DNA of 64,000 nucleotides from Bacteroidota bacterium (GTDB lineage: Bacteria; Bacteroidota; Bacteroidia; Bacteroidales; Prolixibacteraceae). This document shows, in pieces, positions 16,709 through 26,170 of the stretch. The position numbers and the translations under genes were made by a program. Numbering within the stretch: position 1 is the stretch's first letter; the number at the start of each line of letters is the position of its first letter. The DNA lies in NCBI GenBank assembly GCA_024278975.1, contig JAJRSD010000062.1, positions 1-64,000 on the forward strand, written 5' to 3'. The notes below the pieces were generated by a model that saw nothing but the letters and a program-made list of their open reading frames with translations, was not told the DNA's origin and made no database searches.

Positions 16709-17314
16709 ATGGAAGGTAAAAAAATAGATATTGAAACGGAAGAAAATCGGGAAGAGGTAAAAATTGAGACTCCAAACACTGAGGAGACAAACAGTTCGGA
16801 AAAGGAGAAATCTTCGGAAGATAAATCAGGGAAAAAGAAAAAATCTAAAAAGGATAAAAGAGAAGCTAAAATTGAAGAGTTGAATGAAAAACTTCAGGAA
16901 ATACAAGATAAACATTTACGTTTGCAGGCTGAATTCGACAACTTTCGTCGCCGGACAATTAAAGAAAAAGTTGATTTAATAAAATCGGGTGGCGAGTCAG
17001 TTTTGGTAAATATACTTCCGGTTATCGACGATTTTGAGAGAGCTTTAGATTCGTTAAAAAATGTTCCGGATGATGATGCCGGAAAACAAGGAACAACTCT
17101 TATTTACAATAAATTCGAAGAGTTTCTGAAACAGAATAGTGTAAAAGAGATTAACGCTTTGCATCAGGATTTTGATGTTGATTTGCACGAAGCATTAACA
17201 AAAATACCGGCTCCTAAAAAGAAGCTAAAAGGTAAAGTTGTTGATGTAATTCAAAAAGGATATTTGCTTAACGAAAAGGTAATCCGGTTTGCCAAAGTTG
17301 TAATCGGAGAATAA
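16709..17314 (+). CDS. grpE: Co-chaperone GrpE (nucleotide exchange factor for DnaK)
   Basis: The 201-residue protein has a disordered Lys/Glu-rich N-terminus (1-60), a long coiled coil (about 60-115; [16 protein letters not shown]) and the GrpE head ending RFAKVVIGE. GrpE releases ADP from DnaK and acts as a thermosensor. It is followed 14 nt later by dnaJ, forming a heat-shock operon; dnaK is not in this window. A perfect inverted repeat and -7 element lie upstream. Confidence 0.95.
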   Translation: MEGKKIDIETEENREEVKIETPNTEETNSSEKEKSSEDKSGKKKKSKKDKREAKIEELNEKLQEIQDKHLRLQAEFDNFRRRTIKEKVDLIKSGGESVLVNILPVIDDFERALDSLKNVPDDDAGKQGTTLIYNKFEEFLKQNSVKEINALHQDFDVDLHEALTKIPAPKKKLKGKVVDVIQKGYLLNEKVIRFAKVVIGE

Positions 17315-17328
17315 AGTTATTCAAAAAA

Positions 17329-18486
17329 ATGTCGAAAAGAGATTATTACGAAATTTTGGAAGTTGGCAAAAGTGCCAGTCCCGAAGAGATAAAAAAGGCT
17401 TACCGTAAAAAAGCAATTAAATTTCACCCCGATAAAAATCCGGGAGATGCTGCTGCTGAAGATAAATTTAAAGAGGCAGCAGAAGCATACGAAGTTCTTA
17501 GCAACCAAGAGAAAAAACAGCGTTACGACCAATTTGGGCATGCCGGAATGAGTGGTGCTGCCGGAGGTGGTTATGGAGGTAGCGGATTCTCTGACATTGA
17601 AGACATTTTCTCGTCGTTTGGCGATATTTTTGGTGGGCACTTTGGTGGGTTCGGAGGATTTGGTGGAGCTGGTCGCAGCAGAGGAAGTCGTCGTGTTAGC
17701 CGTGGTTCCGATTTACGAGTAAAAGTAAAACTCAATCTCAGTGAAATTGTTAACGGTGTTGAGAAAAAAATCAAAGTAAAAAAATACGTTGCCTGCCAAC
17801 ATTGTAGCGGAACAGGAGCAAAAAATGGCTCGGCACATTCAACTTGCGGAACTTGTCGTGGCTCGGGGCAGGTAACACGAATTCAGAATACAATTCTCGG
17901 TCAAATGCAAACTGCATCGGTGTGTCCCACTTGTCATGGCGACGGTAAAATGATAACCGATAAATGTACATACTGCGCCGGCGAAGGTGTTTTGCGCGAC
18001 GAAGAAGTTATAAGTATCAATATTCCGGCAGGAGTTGGCGATGGCATGCAACTTAATGTTTCGAATAAAGGAAATGCCGGACGACGTGGAGGAATAAACG
18101 GCGATTTGCTGGTAGTTATTACCGAAGAAGACCACCCCGAATTAGTTCGCGATGGCAACAATTTAATTTACGATCTTTTTCTTTCGTTCCCCGAAATAAC
18201 ATTGGGTAAAACTGCTGAAATACCAATAGTTGAAGGTAAAGTGAAAGTGAAAATAGATGCAGGAACTCAGCCCGAAAAAATATTTCGACTGCGCGGAAAA
18301 GGAATACCCGATGTTAATGGTTACGGAAAAGGCGATTTGCTGGTGCGTGTGCATGTCTGGATTCCAAAAAAACTAAATAACGAAGAAAAAAGAGCTTTAG
18401 AAAAACTTCAAAGTTCACCAGGTTTTCAAGGGGGGCCAACGGCGTCTGAAGAATCATTTTTTAAGAAAATGAGAGATATGTTTTAA
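17329..18486 (+). CDS. dnaJ: Chaperone protein DnaJ (type I Hsp40)
   Basis: All class-I parts are present in 385 residues: J-domain with HPD (about 33-35; [10 protein letters not shown]), Gly/Phe-rich segment (about 75-125), a zinc-finger domain with four CxxCxGxG-type repeats ([32 protein letters not shown]), and the C-terminal substrate-binding domains. It presents unfolded clients to DnaK and stimulates its ATPase. It is the second gene of the grpE-dnaJ unit. Confidence 0.97.
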   Translation: MSKRDYYEILEVGKSASPEEIKKAYRKKAIKFHPDKNPGDAAAEDKFKEAAEAYEVLSNQEKKQRYDQFGHAGMSGAAGGGYGGSGFSDIEDIFSSFGDIFGGHFGGFGGFGGAGRSRGSRRVSRGSDLRVKVKLNLSEIVNGVEKKIKVKKYVACQHCSGTGAKNGSAHSTCGTCRGSGQVTRIQNTILGQMQTASVCPTCHGDGKMITDKCTYCAGEGVLRDEEVISINIPAGVGDGMQLNVSNKGNAGRRGGINGDLLVVITEEDHPELVRDGNNLIYDLFLSFPEITLGKTAEIPIVEGKVKVKIDAGTQPEKIFRLRGKGIPDVNGYGKGDLLVRVHVWIPKKLNNEEKRALEKLQSSPGFQGGPTASEESFFKKMRDMF

Positions 18487-18504
18487 TTGATTGAAAGTTT
18501 GAAT

Positions 18505-19020
18505 TTATTTGCAACTTTCTTTGAGAATATTTAATGCTAATGGAATGTCGGCAACAATTGAGCCTGCCGAAATTGTTGCACCCGAAAGAGCTGAAATTTC
18601 CTTCTTGTATCGTAATTCGCCCGATGAATAATTTTCGAATTGCTTTAACCACTTTTTTGAAGCAATCTCACCACCATGTTCCGAGCGGTATTTTATAACT
18701 CTAACCTTCTTAATTGAAAAATCCAAATTCACCACAATTAAATAATCAAACATATCGTACCGCCCTTTGGCTTGTGTGAAAATTGCGTATAAATCTTCAC
18801 CAGCACCCCTGCTAAAACGATAAATAATTAAAGGTGTACTCTTCCCCCAAAAATCGTCGAAATCAATTTTTTCAACTAGTAACACATCTTTCTCTTTCAG
18901 CGTAGATTTTATTATTTTTAAAACTTGCTTTTCAGAGTAAAAATCAGCACCATAACTCTGAGAAGTATCAGCTAACAAAAAGACTACTGAGAATAAAATT
19001 AAAACCTTCATTCGTATCAT
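18505..19020 (-). CDS. Secreted FMN-binding domain protein
   Basis: A signal peptide (about 1-24, ending QSYG) precedes an FMN_bind domain. HGGEIASKKWLKQFENYSSGE and EISALSGATISAGSIVADI match the NqrC/RnfG-type block, in which the SGAT threonine carries covalently linked FMN. The 171-residue protein is a single domain. The gene starts three bases after the porin stop, so porin and flavoprotein are one operon. A periplasmic electron-transfer role is likely; the partner is not visible. Confidence 0.82.
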   Translation of the reverse strand: MIRMKVLILFSVVFLLADTSQSYGADFYSEKQVLKIIKSTLKEKDVLLVEKIDFDDFWGKSTPLIIYRFSRGAGEDLYAIFTQAKGRYDMFDYLIVVNLDFSIKKVRVIKYRSEHGGEIASKKWLKQFENYSSGELRYKKEISALSGATISAGSIVADIPLALNILKESCK

Positions 19021-19023
19021 ATT

Positions 19024-20193
19024 TTAAAACCAAATACCAATTCCCATATTAAACATACCTGAAGAATATCCTGTGGCATCGCTAAAAAACTGATAGTCGG
19101 CCTTTAAAACAGCTCCGGAACTTAACCACCAACCAGCGCCAACAGTAATATCTGTACGATCGTATGCTCCGTTAATCTTTAATTTACCGTCTGTTTTTGC
19201 ATGAGTATTATACATTTCGTATCGTACAAACGGAACTATTTTTTGTTCAGTTTCAGTAGAATGCAACAAATTGTAACCTACTTCGGCATACCATCCAAAC
19301 AACTGGCTGCCCAAATCCTTTTCAGTAAAATTGTTATATTGATTTGTATTTTTAATATTTGCAAAATTTATTTGTCCGCGTGCTTCAAATCCACCAGAAA
19401 TATATCTGACATCAAATCCAATCATCGAAATACCAACAACCGAAGAGTCGGCAACACTAATTGCTCCCGAATTATCTTTATCAATTCCGTTGAACATTGT
19501 AGATTGCGACTTTCCATTATATGTACTAAAACCAAGTTTTAATCCTAATATTCCGTAATAGTCAACCTTTGTTGCTAAAGTTGGCGAACTTATAAACGAC
19601 TCGGCACCTTTTTGGCGGCCTTTGCGAAAAGCATCAGTTCCTCGAAATACGCCTGCACCATTGTAACCGTTAAAACCATTCATAATATACACCTGATATT
19701 TTACCGATGCATTATCTATTCTTCCTGTAAAACCGGCTCCTATTTCGCGCCAGGTTGTGGGAACTATTTTGGTATCCAGATTTGGACGTTCTACTCCATT
19801 AAATGTAGGAGGCTCGTGATATTCATTTATAATTCCCATTGGTACCAACATTAAACCTCCGCGAAAATCTAACCACGGTAGAATTTTATAACTTAAAAAC
19901 GCCTGCTCTACAAAAACTTCTTTTACATGTTCAACTTCTATTTCAGTAATAAAATTGGTACGTTCGTTAAAACGGTATCCAAACAATAATATCATTCGAT
20001 GAACATCTAACTTACCATTGCTGATTTTGCCATTGTTAATGGGTTGATTATAATCAATCTGTGCATAACCACCAATCTGAACTTTTGAATCTGAACCCGA
20101 GATTATTTTATCAGCCGTATTATGTGGAGCATCTTGTGCCTGCCCATAATTTATCGCTGCTAAAACAAAAATAATTGTTATTATTTTTTTCAT
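19024..20193 (-). CDS. OprO/OprP-like outer-membrane porin
   Basis: The 389-residue protein has a signal peptide (about 1-19, ending GQAQ) and a beta-barrel pattern of alternating strands ending in phenylalanine (NMGIGIWF). Blocks such as KVQIGGYAQIDYNQ, DVHRMILLFGYRFNERTNFITEIEVEH and FRGGLMLVPMGIINEYHEPPTF are typical of the phosphate-selective porin O/P family in Bacteroidota. Ion selectivity cannot be inferred; many homologues are not phosphate-specific. It is divergent from the Crp/Fnr gene. Confidence 0.82.
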   Translation of the reverse strand: MKKIITIIFVLAAINYGQAQDAPHNTADKIISGSDSKVQIGGYAQIDYNQPINNGKISNGKLDVHRMILLFGYRFNERTNFITEIEVEHVKEVFVEQAFLSYKILPWLDFRGGLMLVPMGIINEYHEPPTFNGVERPNLDTKIVPTTWREIGAGFTGRIDNASVKYQVYIMNGFNGYNGAGVFRGTDAFRKGRQKGAESFISSPTLATKVDYYGILGLKLGFSTYNGKSQSTMFNGIDKDNSGAISVADSSVVGISMIGFDVRYISGGFEARGQINFANIKNTNQYNNFTEKDLGSQLFGWYAEVGYNLLHSTETEQKIVPFVRYEMYNTHAKTDGKLKINGAYDRTDITVGAGWWLSSGAVLKADYQFFSDATGYSSGMFNMGIGIWF

Positions 20194-20220
20194 TATACTA
20201 TAAAACTATGATGAACAGCA

Positions 20221-20228
20221 CAAAATTA
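20221..20228 (-). promoter_or_regulatory. Candidate -7 element (TAATTTTG) for the porin operon
   Basis: TAATTTTG on the minus strand lies 28 nt before the porin ATG. A weak TTTAG-like -33 is about 22 nt upstream. Confidence 0.35.
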
Positions 20229-20350
20229 ATCTTTTTTATCTTAATTAAGTCTAAATTAAAATAAATCATTTTGTTATTTTGAGATAAAATGTTTATAATG
20301 CTGTTTATGAGGATATTATAATATAAATGCACGTGTTATTTAGAGAATCA

Positions 20351-20381
20351 TTTGCAAGTTTCTTTTACATCATTAATTTTG
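20351..20381 (+). promoter_or_regulatory. Primary-sigma promoter of the Crp/Fnr gene (TTTG-N19-TAATTTTG)
   Basis: TTTG (20351-20354) and TAATTTTG (20374-20381) are separated by exactly 19 nt, matching the Bacteroidota TTTG/TAnnTTTG promoter on both elements. The GTG start of the regulator follows 22 nt later. This is the best promoter match in the window. Confidence 0.7.
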
Positions 20382-20402
20382 TTTAATTAGGTTACAATAA
20401 TT

Positions 20403-21032
20403 GTGAAAAATTTTAATATTAAATACAACTTTCTTGAAAAAGAACTTCAGGATGAGATTGCGTCTATTGGAGTAAAAAAAACTTTCGAAGCTAACGAAAC
20501 AATAATTCGCGAGGGACAGTTTATCTCAAGTTTTCCGTTGGTAATAAAAGGTTTGGTACGAGTATCGAGAACCAACATCGACGGCAATGAATTGCTACTC
20601 TATTATTTAAGAGAAAATGAAGTTTGTGCAATGTCGTTAACTTGCTGTATGACACCCGTTACGAGTAATATAAATGCAGTTGCTGAGGAAAAATCGGAAG
20701 TGATTTTAATACCAGTAAAAATGCTGGATAATTGGATTTGCAAGTATCCAAGCTGGAAACAATTTGTAATGCAAACTTTTCATAACAGATTTCGTGAATT
20801 GATTGAAACAGTTGATTCGATTGCATTTATGAAACTCGATGAACGTCTGGTAAAATATTTTGCCGATAAATACAAAAATTCGGGTGTAACAACTTATACA
20901 GGCACTCATCAAAATTTAGCCTTAAAATTAAACTCATCGCGCGAAGTAATTTCACGTTTGTTAAAAAAACTGGAAAATGATGGTAAAGTTAAACTTTCGC
21001 GTAATTTTATTGATTATTATGAACTTATGTGA
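20403..21032 (+). CDS. Crp/Fnr-family transcriptional regulator
   Basis: The 209-residue protein starts at GTG 20403, just after a strong promoter. A cyclic-nucleotide-binding-like domain (about 15-120; TIIREGQFISSFPLVIKGLVRV) is followed by a C-terminal winged helix (about 145-205; THQNLALKLNSSREVISRLLKKLENDGKV). There is no N-terminal Fnr Cys cluster, but Cys residues occur at VCAMSLTCCM (about 76-85), a possible redox or metal site. It is divergent from the porin/FMN-protein operon, which it may control. Confidence 0.87.
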   Translation: MKNFNIKYNFLEKELQDEIASIGVKKTFEANETIIREGQFISSFPLVIKGLVRVSRTNIDGNELLLYYLRENEVCAMSLTCCMTPVTSNINAVAEEKSEVILIPVKMLDNWICKYPSWKQFVMQTFHNRFRELIETVDSIAFMKLDERLVKYFADKYKNSGVTTYTGTHQNLALKLNSSREVISRLLKKLENDGKVKLSRNFIDYYELM

Positions 21033-21155
21033 CTTATGTTACAGACCAATTTTCTAACTCTTACTTAATTTGTACCAGACAAATCAGAATAAATAGTTGG
21101 TTGCTATTTATTGAAAATTTTGGGTTATAAAATCGGTTAGTAGTTGAAGGTTGTT
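21033..21155. other. Gene-free stretch after the Crp/Fnr gene
   Basis: The 347-bp gap from 21033 to the serA start holds the terminator at 21156-21192 and an A/T-rich serA leader with GATATTTG, one base off the -7 consensus, near 21327-21334. I see no gene, RNA fold or repeat in the first 120 bases. Confidence 0.4.
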
Positions 21156-21192
21156 AAGCCGGGTTCACAGGAATCCGGCTTTTCTTTTTTTT
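21156..21192 (+). terminator. Intrinsic terminator between the Crp/Fnr gene and serA
   Basis: AAGCCGG and CCGGCTT pair, extended through a G-T wobble by TTC/GAA around an ACAG loop, followed by TTTTCTTTTTTTT. This is a strong intrinsic terminator. Confidence 0.88.
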
Positions 21193-21379
21193 AAATTGCA
21201 GATAACAGTTCTAAAATATACATTTCGTACCAATTATATAAAAAGAAAAAATCGACTAAATCCTATTAATGTTAATTTCATATTGAAAACTAATGTAAAA
21301 AGTAACCTCATTTTTATAATAAAAATGGTGATATTTGTTAACGTTTATTAGTTCAAAATCAACCTTAAAAATAATCCAG

Positions 21380-22552
21380 ATGTTTAAAATTCAAACTTTA
21401 AATGCCATAGATCCTGATGGGTTAAGCATTTTCCCACGAAATGATTATGAAATTGCCGATGATATTTCAGATCCTGATGCAATTATCTTGAGAAGTTTTA
21501 AAATGCACGACATGGAGCTACCATCGTCATTGAATGCAATTGCACGCGCAGGTGCCGGGGTAAATAATATTCCGCTCGAAAAATGTACCGATAACGGAAT
21601 AGTCGTTTTTAATACTCCAGGCGCAAATGCAAATGGTGTAAAAGAGTTGGTTATTGCCGGATTGATGCTTGCTTCGCGCGACATTGTTGAATCTGTAGTT
21701 TGGGCGAAATCATTAATCGGACAAGGAGACCAGGTACCATCGCTTGTTGAAAAAGGCAAGAAAAACTTTGCCGGTCAGGAAATTCAAGGAAAAACTCTGG
21801 CGGTAATCGGGCTGGGTGCAATTGGCGTTTTGGTTGCCAACGCTGCTAAAGCATTAGGAATGAATGTAATTGGATACGATCCTTATATTTCAGTAAAACA
21901 TGCTTTAGAATTAAGTCGTGAAGTTACCTGGATTGAAGGCATTGAACTGTTGCTTTCGCAAGCCGACTATGTGACAGTAAACATTCCATTAACTCCGGAA
22001 ACCAAAGGTTACATCAACAAAGAAAAATTTGCTATGATGAAGGACGATGTTCGTATCCTTAATTTTGCCAGAGGTGGATTAATTGATGTTGCCGATTTAA
22101 AAGATGCAATCGCATCTGGTAAAGTTGCAAAATATATAACCGACTTCCCCAACGAAGAGGAGCTTAAAATGGATGGCGTTATTTCCATTCCACACCTCGG
22201 AGCTTCAACAAAAGAATCGGAAACTAACTGCGCAATTATGGCAGTAAACCAAGTTCAAGACTATCTTGAAAACGGTAACATTGTAAACTCTGTAAACTTT
22301 CCAGAGGCAAAAATGGAACTTCACAACGAAGCCCGAATTTTAATTGCTAACAGAAATGTTCCGAATATGGTTAGTCAGATTTCGACTGTTTTAGCAGCCG
22401 AAGGAATAAATATCGATAATATGCTGAACAAGAAACGAGACGAAATAGCGTACAATATAATTGATGTTGACAAGCAGTCGGTAGATGAGTCGATTAAAGA
22501 AAAATTATTGGCAATCGATGGTATTTTTATGGTAAGAATAATACAAGCATAA
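21380..22552 (+). CDS. serA: D-3-phosphoglycerate dehydrogenase
   Basis: The 390-residue product from ATG 21380 has a 2-hydroxyacid dehydrogenase fold. The NAD-binding motif is VIGLGAIGVLVANAAKALGMNVIGYDP (GxGxxG near 150), and catalytic Arg, Glu and His appear in NFARGGLIDVADL, ITDFPNEEEL and ISIPHLGASTKESE. A C-terminal ACT domain (about 320-390) usually binds serine for feedback control. It makes 3-phosphohydroxypyruvate, the first step of serine synthesis. The frame extends upstream to 21335, but MFKIQTLN fits the family better. It is 13 nt from transketolase. Confidence 0.9.
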   Translation: MFKIQTLNAIDPDGLSIFPRNDYEIADDISDPDAIILRSFKMHDMELPSSLNAIARAGAGVNNIPLEKCTDNGIVVFNTPGANANGVKELVIAGLMLASRDIVESVVWAKSLIGQGDQVPSLVEKGKKNFAGQEIQGKTLAVIGLGAIGVLVANAAKALGMNVIGYDPYISVKHALELSREVTWIEGIELLLSQADYVTVNIPLTPETKGYINKEKFAMMKDDVRILNFARGGLIDVADLKDAIASGKVAKYITDFPNEEELKMDGVISIPHLGASTKESETNCAIMAVNQVQDYLENGNIVNSVNFPEAKMELHNEARILIANRNVPNMVSQISTVLAAEGINIDNMLNKKRDEIAYNIIDVDKQSVDESIKEKLLAIDGIFMVRIIQA

Positions 22553-22565
22553 ATAAAATAAAAAA

Positions 22566-24596
22566 ATGAGTAAAAGTATTGAAACTAAAGCAGCCGACAA
22601 CATTCGTATTCTCGCTGCAGCGATGGTAGAAAAAGCAAAATCTGGTCATCCCGGAGGAGCAATGGGTGGTGCCGATTTTATAAACATTTTATATACAGAG
22701 TTTCTAAACTACGATCCGTCTGACATGACATGGATTAACCGCGATAGGTTTTTTCTCGATCCTGGTCATATGTCGCCAATGTTATATGGCGTACTTTCAT
22801 TGGCAGGAAAATACAGCATGGAAGACCTTGCCAATTTCCGTCAGTGGGGAAGTGTAACTCCCGGTCATCCTGAAGTTGATGTTGAGCGTGGTGTTGAAAA
22901 TACATCTGGTCCGCTGGGACAAGGACATGCAATGGCAATTGGAGCAGCAGTAGCCGAACGTTTTTTAGTTGAACGTTTTGGAAATTGGATGGAACATAAA
23001 ATTTACACTTTCATCTCTGATGGTGGTGTACAAGAAGAGATTTCGCAAGGTGCCGGACGTATTGCAGGTTTCCTAGGATTGAGCAACCTGATTATGTTTT
23101 ACGATTCAAATGATATTCAGCTCTCAACTTCAACTGGTGATGTTACAAAGGAAGATACCGCAAAAAAATATGAAGCGTGGGGCTGGAAAGTTGTAACCAT
23201 CGAAGGTAACAACTCAGATCAAATTAGGAAAGCTCTAATAAATGCAAAAGCCGAAACCGAAAAACCAACCCTGATTATTGGCAAAACAATTATGGGGAAA
23301 GGTGCAGTTACCGAAACTGGCGAAAGTTACGAAGGGAAGTGCGAAACTCATGGAATGCCATTAACAAATGCAGGTGCTTCGTTTGCAAATTCGATTGTAA
23401 ATTTAGGTGGCGATGCAGAAAATCCTTTCCAGATTTTTACTGAAGTTAAAGATTTGTATGCAAAACGTGAAGCACAACTAACTGAAGCTGCCGCTGCTAA
23501 AAAAGCAGAACAGGCAAAATGGGAAGCTGCAAACCCTGAATTAGCGCAAAAACTAGAAAAGTTCTTCTCTAAAAATAGTCCTGAATTTGATTTTTCTTCA
23601 ATTCAGCAAAAAGAAAATACTGCAACCCGTGGTGCTTCGGCAACCGTTTTGGGAGCATTCGCTGAGAGTGTTGAGAATATGATAGTCGCTTCTGCCGACC
23701 TTTCAAATTCGGATAAAACAGATGGATTCCTGAAAAAAACCACCGCGTTTAAGAAAGGTGATTTTAGCGGAGCATTTTTACAAGCCGGAGTTAGCGAACT
23801 TACAATGGCATGCATGGCAAACGGAATGGCACTGCACGGTGGAGTTATCCCGGCTTGTGCAACATTCTTTGTATTTTCGGATTATATGAAACCTGCAATG
23901 CGTATGTCGGCACTGATGGGATTGCCCGTTAAATATATCTGGACTCACGATGCTTTCCGCGTTGGAGAAGACGGACCAACACACCAGCCCGTTGAGCAGG
24001 AAGCTCAAATTCGTTTAATGGAGAAACTAAAAAACCACAAAGGCAAAAACAGCGCGTTGGTTGTTCGCCCGGCTGATGGTAACGAAACAACGGTTGCATG
24101 GAAAATGGCTTTGGAAAATACAACCACTCCATCGGCACTGATTTTATCGCGCCAGAACATCACAAACTTACCCGTTGAAGGCGATGTTTACGAGGCTGCT
24201 TTAAGAGCTGAAAAAGGTGCTTATATAGTTAAAGAATGCGAAGGCACTCCCGATATTGTATTATTAGCAAGTGGTTCGGAAGTTGCAACTTTAGTTGAAG
24301 GTGCTGCCCTTTTAGAGGAAAAAGACAATCTGAAAATTCAAATAGTTTCTGTTCCTTCTGAGGGAGTTTTCAGAAATCAAACTAATGAGTATCAGGCAAG
24401 TGTTCTTCCTGTTGGAGTTCCTCGTTTTGGAATGACTGCCGGATTACCTGTAAACCTTGAAGGACTGGTTGGCGAAAACGGAAAAGTCTGGGGAATGGAA
24501 TCGTTTGGATACTCCGCTCCTTATACTGTTTTGGATGAAAAATTCGGATTCACAGCAGAAAATGTTTACAATCAGGTGAAAGAGATACTTGCATAA
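22566..24596 (+). CDS. tkt: Transketolase
   Basis: The 676-residue protein has an N-terminal thiamine-diphosphate domain (KSGHPGGAMGGADF, GPLGQGHAMAIGAA), a pyrimidine-binding domain with GVSELTMACMANGMALHG and DGPTHQPVEQE, and a C-terminal domain. The usual GDG of the cofactor motif reads SDGGVQEEISQGAG, so its first glycine is Ser; I believe this form is normal for one Bacteroidota transketolase group. The enzyme moves two-carbon units in the non-oxidative pentose phosphate pathway. It follows serA closely and ends at a terminator. Confidence 0.93.
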   Translation: MSKSIETKAADNIRILAAAMVEKAKSGHPGGAMGGADFINILYTEFLNYDPSDMTWINRDRFFLDPGHMSPMLYGVLSLAGKYSMEDLANFRQWGSVTPGHPEVDVERGVENTSGPLGQGHAMAIGAAVAERFLVERFGNWMEHKIYTFISDGGVQEEISQGAGRIAGFLGLSNLIMFYDSNDIQLSTSTGDVTKEDTAKKYEAWGWKVVTIEGNNSDQIRKALINAKAETEKPTLIIGKTIMGKGAVTETGESYEGKCETHGMPLTNAGASFANSIVNLGGDAENPFQIFTEVKDLYAKREAQLTEAAAAKKAEQAKWEAANPELAQKLEKFFSKNSPEFDFSSIQQKENTATRGASATVLGAFAESVENMIVASADLSNSDKTDGFLKKTTAFKKGDFSGAFLQAGVSELTMACMANGMALHGGVIPACATFFVFSDYMKPAMRMSALMGLPVKYIWTHDAFRVGEDGPTHQPVEQEAQIRLMEKLKNHKGKNSALVVRPADGNETTVAWKMALENTTTPSALILSRQNITNLPVEGDVYEAALRAEKGAYIVKECEGTPDIVLLASGSEVATLVEGAALLEEKDNLKIQIVSVPSEGVFRNQTNEYQASVLPVGVPRFGMTAGLPVNLEGLVGENGKVWGMESFGYSAPYTVLDEKFGFTAENVYNQVKEILA

Positions 24597-24619
24597 ATTG
24601 CACTATAATATTTCTATTG

Positions 24620-24656
24620 AAAAGGTGTTTCGAGTTTCGGAACACCTTTTTATTTT
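24620..24656 (+). terminator. Intrinsic terminator after tkt
   Basis: AAAAGGTGTT (24620-24629) and AACACCTTTT (24641-24650) form a perfect 10-bp stem with an 11-nt loop, followed by TATTTT. It lies 23 nt after the tkt stop. Confidence 0.85.
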
Positions 24657-24708
24657 GAAAATTTAACAAATTGACTAACAACTTATTTCAACATGAACCT
24701 ATTTTCTA

Positions 24709-24716
24709 TATATTTG
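24709..24716 (+). promoter_or_regulatory. -7 element (TATATTTG) of the GH109-like gene
   Basis: A perfect TAnnTTTG match 32 nt before the ATG and downstream of the tkt terminator. The -33 element is not clear. Confidence 0.42.
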
Positions 24717-24748
24717 CAATTCACTAAAAACATTTAAAAATATAAGTC

Positions 24749-26092
24749 ATGACTAAATCCAACAGACGATCATTTCTAAAAACCGCAACAGCCGCCGGAG
24801 CAGCTGCATTTATTGCTCCACAAATCTCAAGTGCAACTCCCTCATCAGTAACAAAACAACCTAAAGACGAAGTTAGCATCGCATTTATCGGATGTGGTGG
24901 TAGAGGCAGAGGGCATCTGAAAAGAGCCGCGATGACAGAAGGTGTGAAAATTGTTGCTTTTTGCGATATCGATCCGGAAGCAATTCCCAAGGCTCAAAAA
25001 GTTTTAACAGACAATGGACACTCCGAAGCAGAAGTTTATTCTGACGGTGAATATGCCTATTTAGAAATGTTGAAACGCGACGATATTGATGGTGTTATAA
25101 TTGCAACACCATGGTTGTGGCACACAAGAATGGCAGTGGCTGTAATGAAATCAGGGAAATATGCAGCCGTAGAAGTTTCGGCAGCAAACACAATGGAAGA
25201 GTGCTGGGATTTGGTAAACACCTCGGAAGAGACCGGAATGCCTTGTATGATTCTTGAGAACGTAAACTATCGCCGCGATGTTTTGGCAGTATTAAATATG
25301 GTAAAACAGGGTGTTTTTGGTGAAGTTGTTCATGCTCGCTGCGGATACCGCCACAGTTTACTAAATGTAAAATTCAACAAAGACCTTAAATTTGGAGAAG
25401 GCGCAAAAGGAGAAGCTCGCTGGAGAACACAACATTCGCTTAAGCAAAATGCCGATGTTTATCCTACTCACGGACTGGGTCCAATTGCTGCAATGTTAGA
25501 TATTAACAGGGGAAACCGATTTTTATATTTAACCTCAACAGCATCGAAAGCAGTTGGTTTGAAAGATTATATACAGGAACAAGGAGGCGAAGATCATCCT
25601 GCTGCAAAACTACCATGGAAACAAGGTGACGTAATTACTTCGGTTATAAAAACCACAAATGGCGAAACAATAATTGTAACTCACGATACCAATTTACCAC
25701 GTCCGTATTCGCTCGATTTTCATGTTGAAGGAACCGATGGGGTAACGAACTTTCATGGTGGCGGTAAAAATATTGCTGTTGAAGAAGAAGGTGGTCACAA
25801 ATGGGACGATTTTCAAAAATGGCAAGATAAATACGACCACCCACTTTGGAAAAAATATGGCGAGAAAGCAATGGGATCAGGGCATGGCGGAATGGATTTC
25901 TTTGTAACAAGAGAATTTATCAATGCAGTAAAAGAACAACGGCAACCAGTTATGGATGTTTATGATGCAGCAGCATGGAGTGCTGTTACTCCACTATCGG
26001 AAGCGTCGATTGCACAAGGAAGCGCACCGCAATATTTCCCCGACTTTACCAGAGGGAACTGGATAAAAAGGAAACCGATAACATTTGAATAA
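24749..26092 (+). CDS. Gfo/Idh/MocA-family protein, GH109-like alpha-N-acetylgalactosaminidase
   Basis: The 447-residue protein begins with a twin-arginine signal (NRRSFLKTATAAGAAAFIAP) and so is exported folded with its cofactor. The Rossmann start IAFIGCGGRGRGHLKRA binds NAD. The rest matches the GH109 subgroup: YPTHGLGPIAAMLDINRGNRFLYL, RPYSLDFHVEGTDG, GHGGMDFFVTREFINAV and VYDAAAWSAVTPLSEASI. GH109 enzymes remove alpha-GalNAc by an NAD-dependent oxidation-elimination mechanism, which would suit mucin-type glycans. Many similar proteins have untested activity. It stands alone between two terminators. Confidence 0.82.
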   Translation: MTKSNRRSFLKTATAAGAAAFIAPQISSATPSSVTKQPKDEVSIAFIGCGGRGRGHLKRAAMTEGVKIVAFCDIDPEAIPKAQKVLTDNGHSEAEVYSDGEYAYLEMLKRDDIDGVIIATPWLWHTRMAVAVMKSGKYAAVEVSAANTMEECWDLVNTSEETGMPCMILENVNYRRDVLAVLNMVKQGVFGEVVHARCGYRHSLLNVKFNKDLKFGEGAKGEARWRTQHSLKQNADVYPTHGLGPIAAMLDINRGNRFLYLTSTASKAVGLKDYIQEQGGEDHPAAKLPWKQGDVITSVIKTTNGETIIVTHDTNLPRPYSLDFHVEGTDGVTNFHGGGKNIAVEEEGGHKWDDFQKWQDKYDHPLWKKYGEKAMGSGHGGMDFFVTREFINAVKEQRQPVMDVYDAAAWSAVTPLSEASIAQGSAPQYFPDFTRGNWIKRKPITFE

Positions 26093-26105
26093 AATATCGA
26101 AATTT

Positions 26106-26136
26106 AAAAAGGTGTTCGGAAATGGACACCTTTTTT
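26106..26136 (+). terminator. Intrinsic terminator after the GH109-like gene
   Basis: AAAAAGGTGT pairs with ACACCTTTTT around TTCGGAAATGG, ending in a T-run, 14 nt after the stop. It resembles the tkt terminator in sequence. Confidence 0.82.
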
Positions 26137-26170
26137 ATTTACAATAATCTTAAATTATATCTGATTTTTT

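Noticed and set aside
21156-21192. GGTTCACAGGAATCC resembling a tRNA T-arm
   Set aside because: No other tRNA arms are present and the sequence folds as a terminator with a long T-run.
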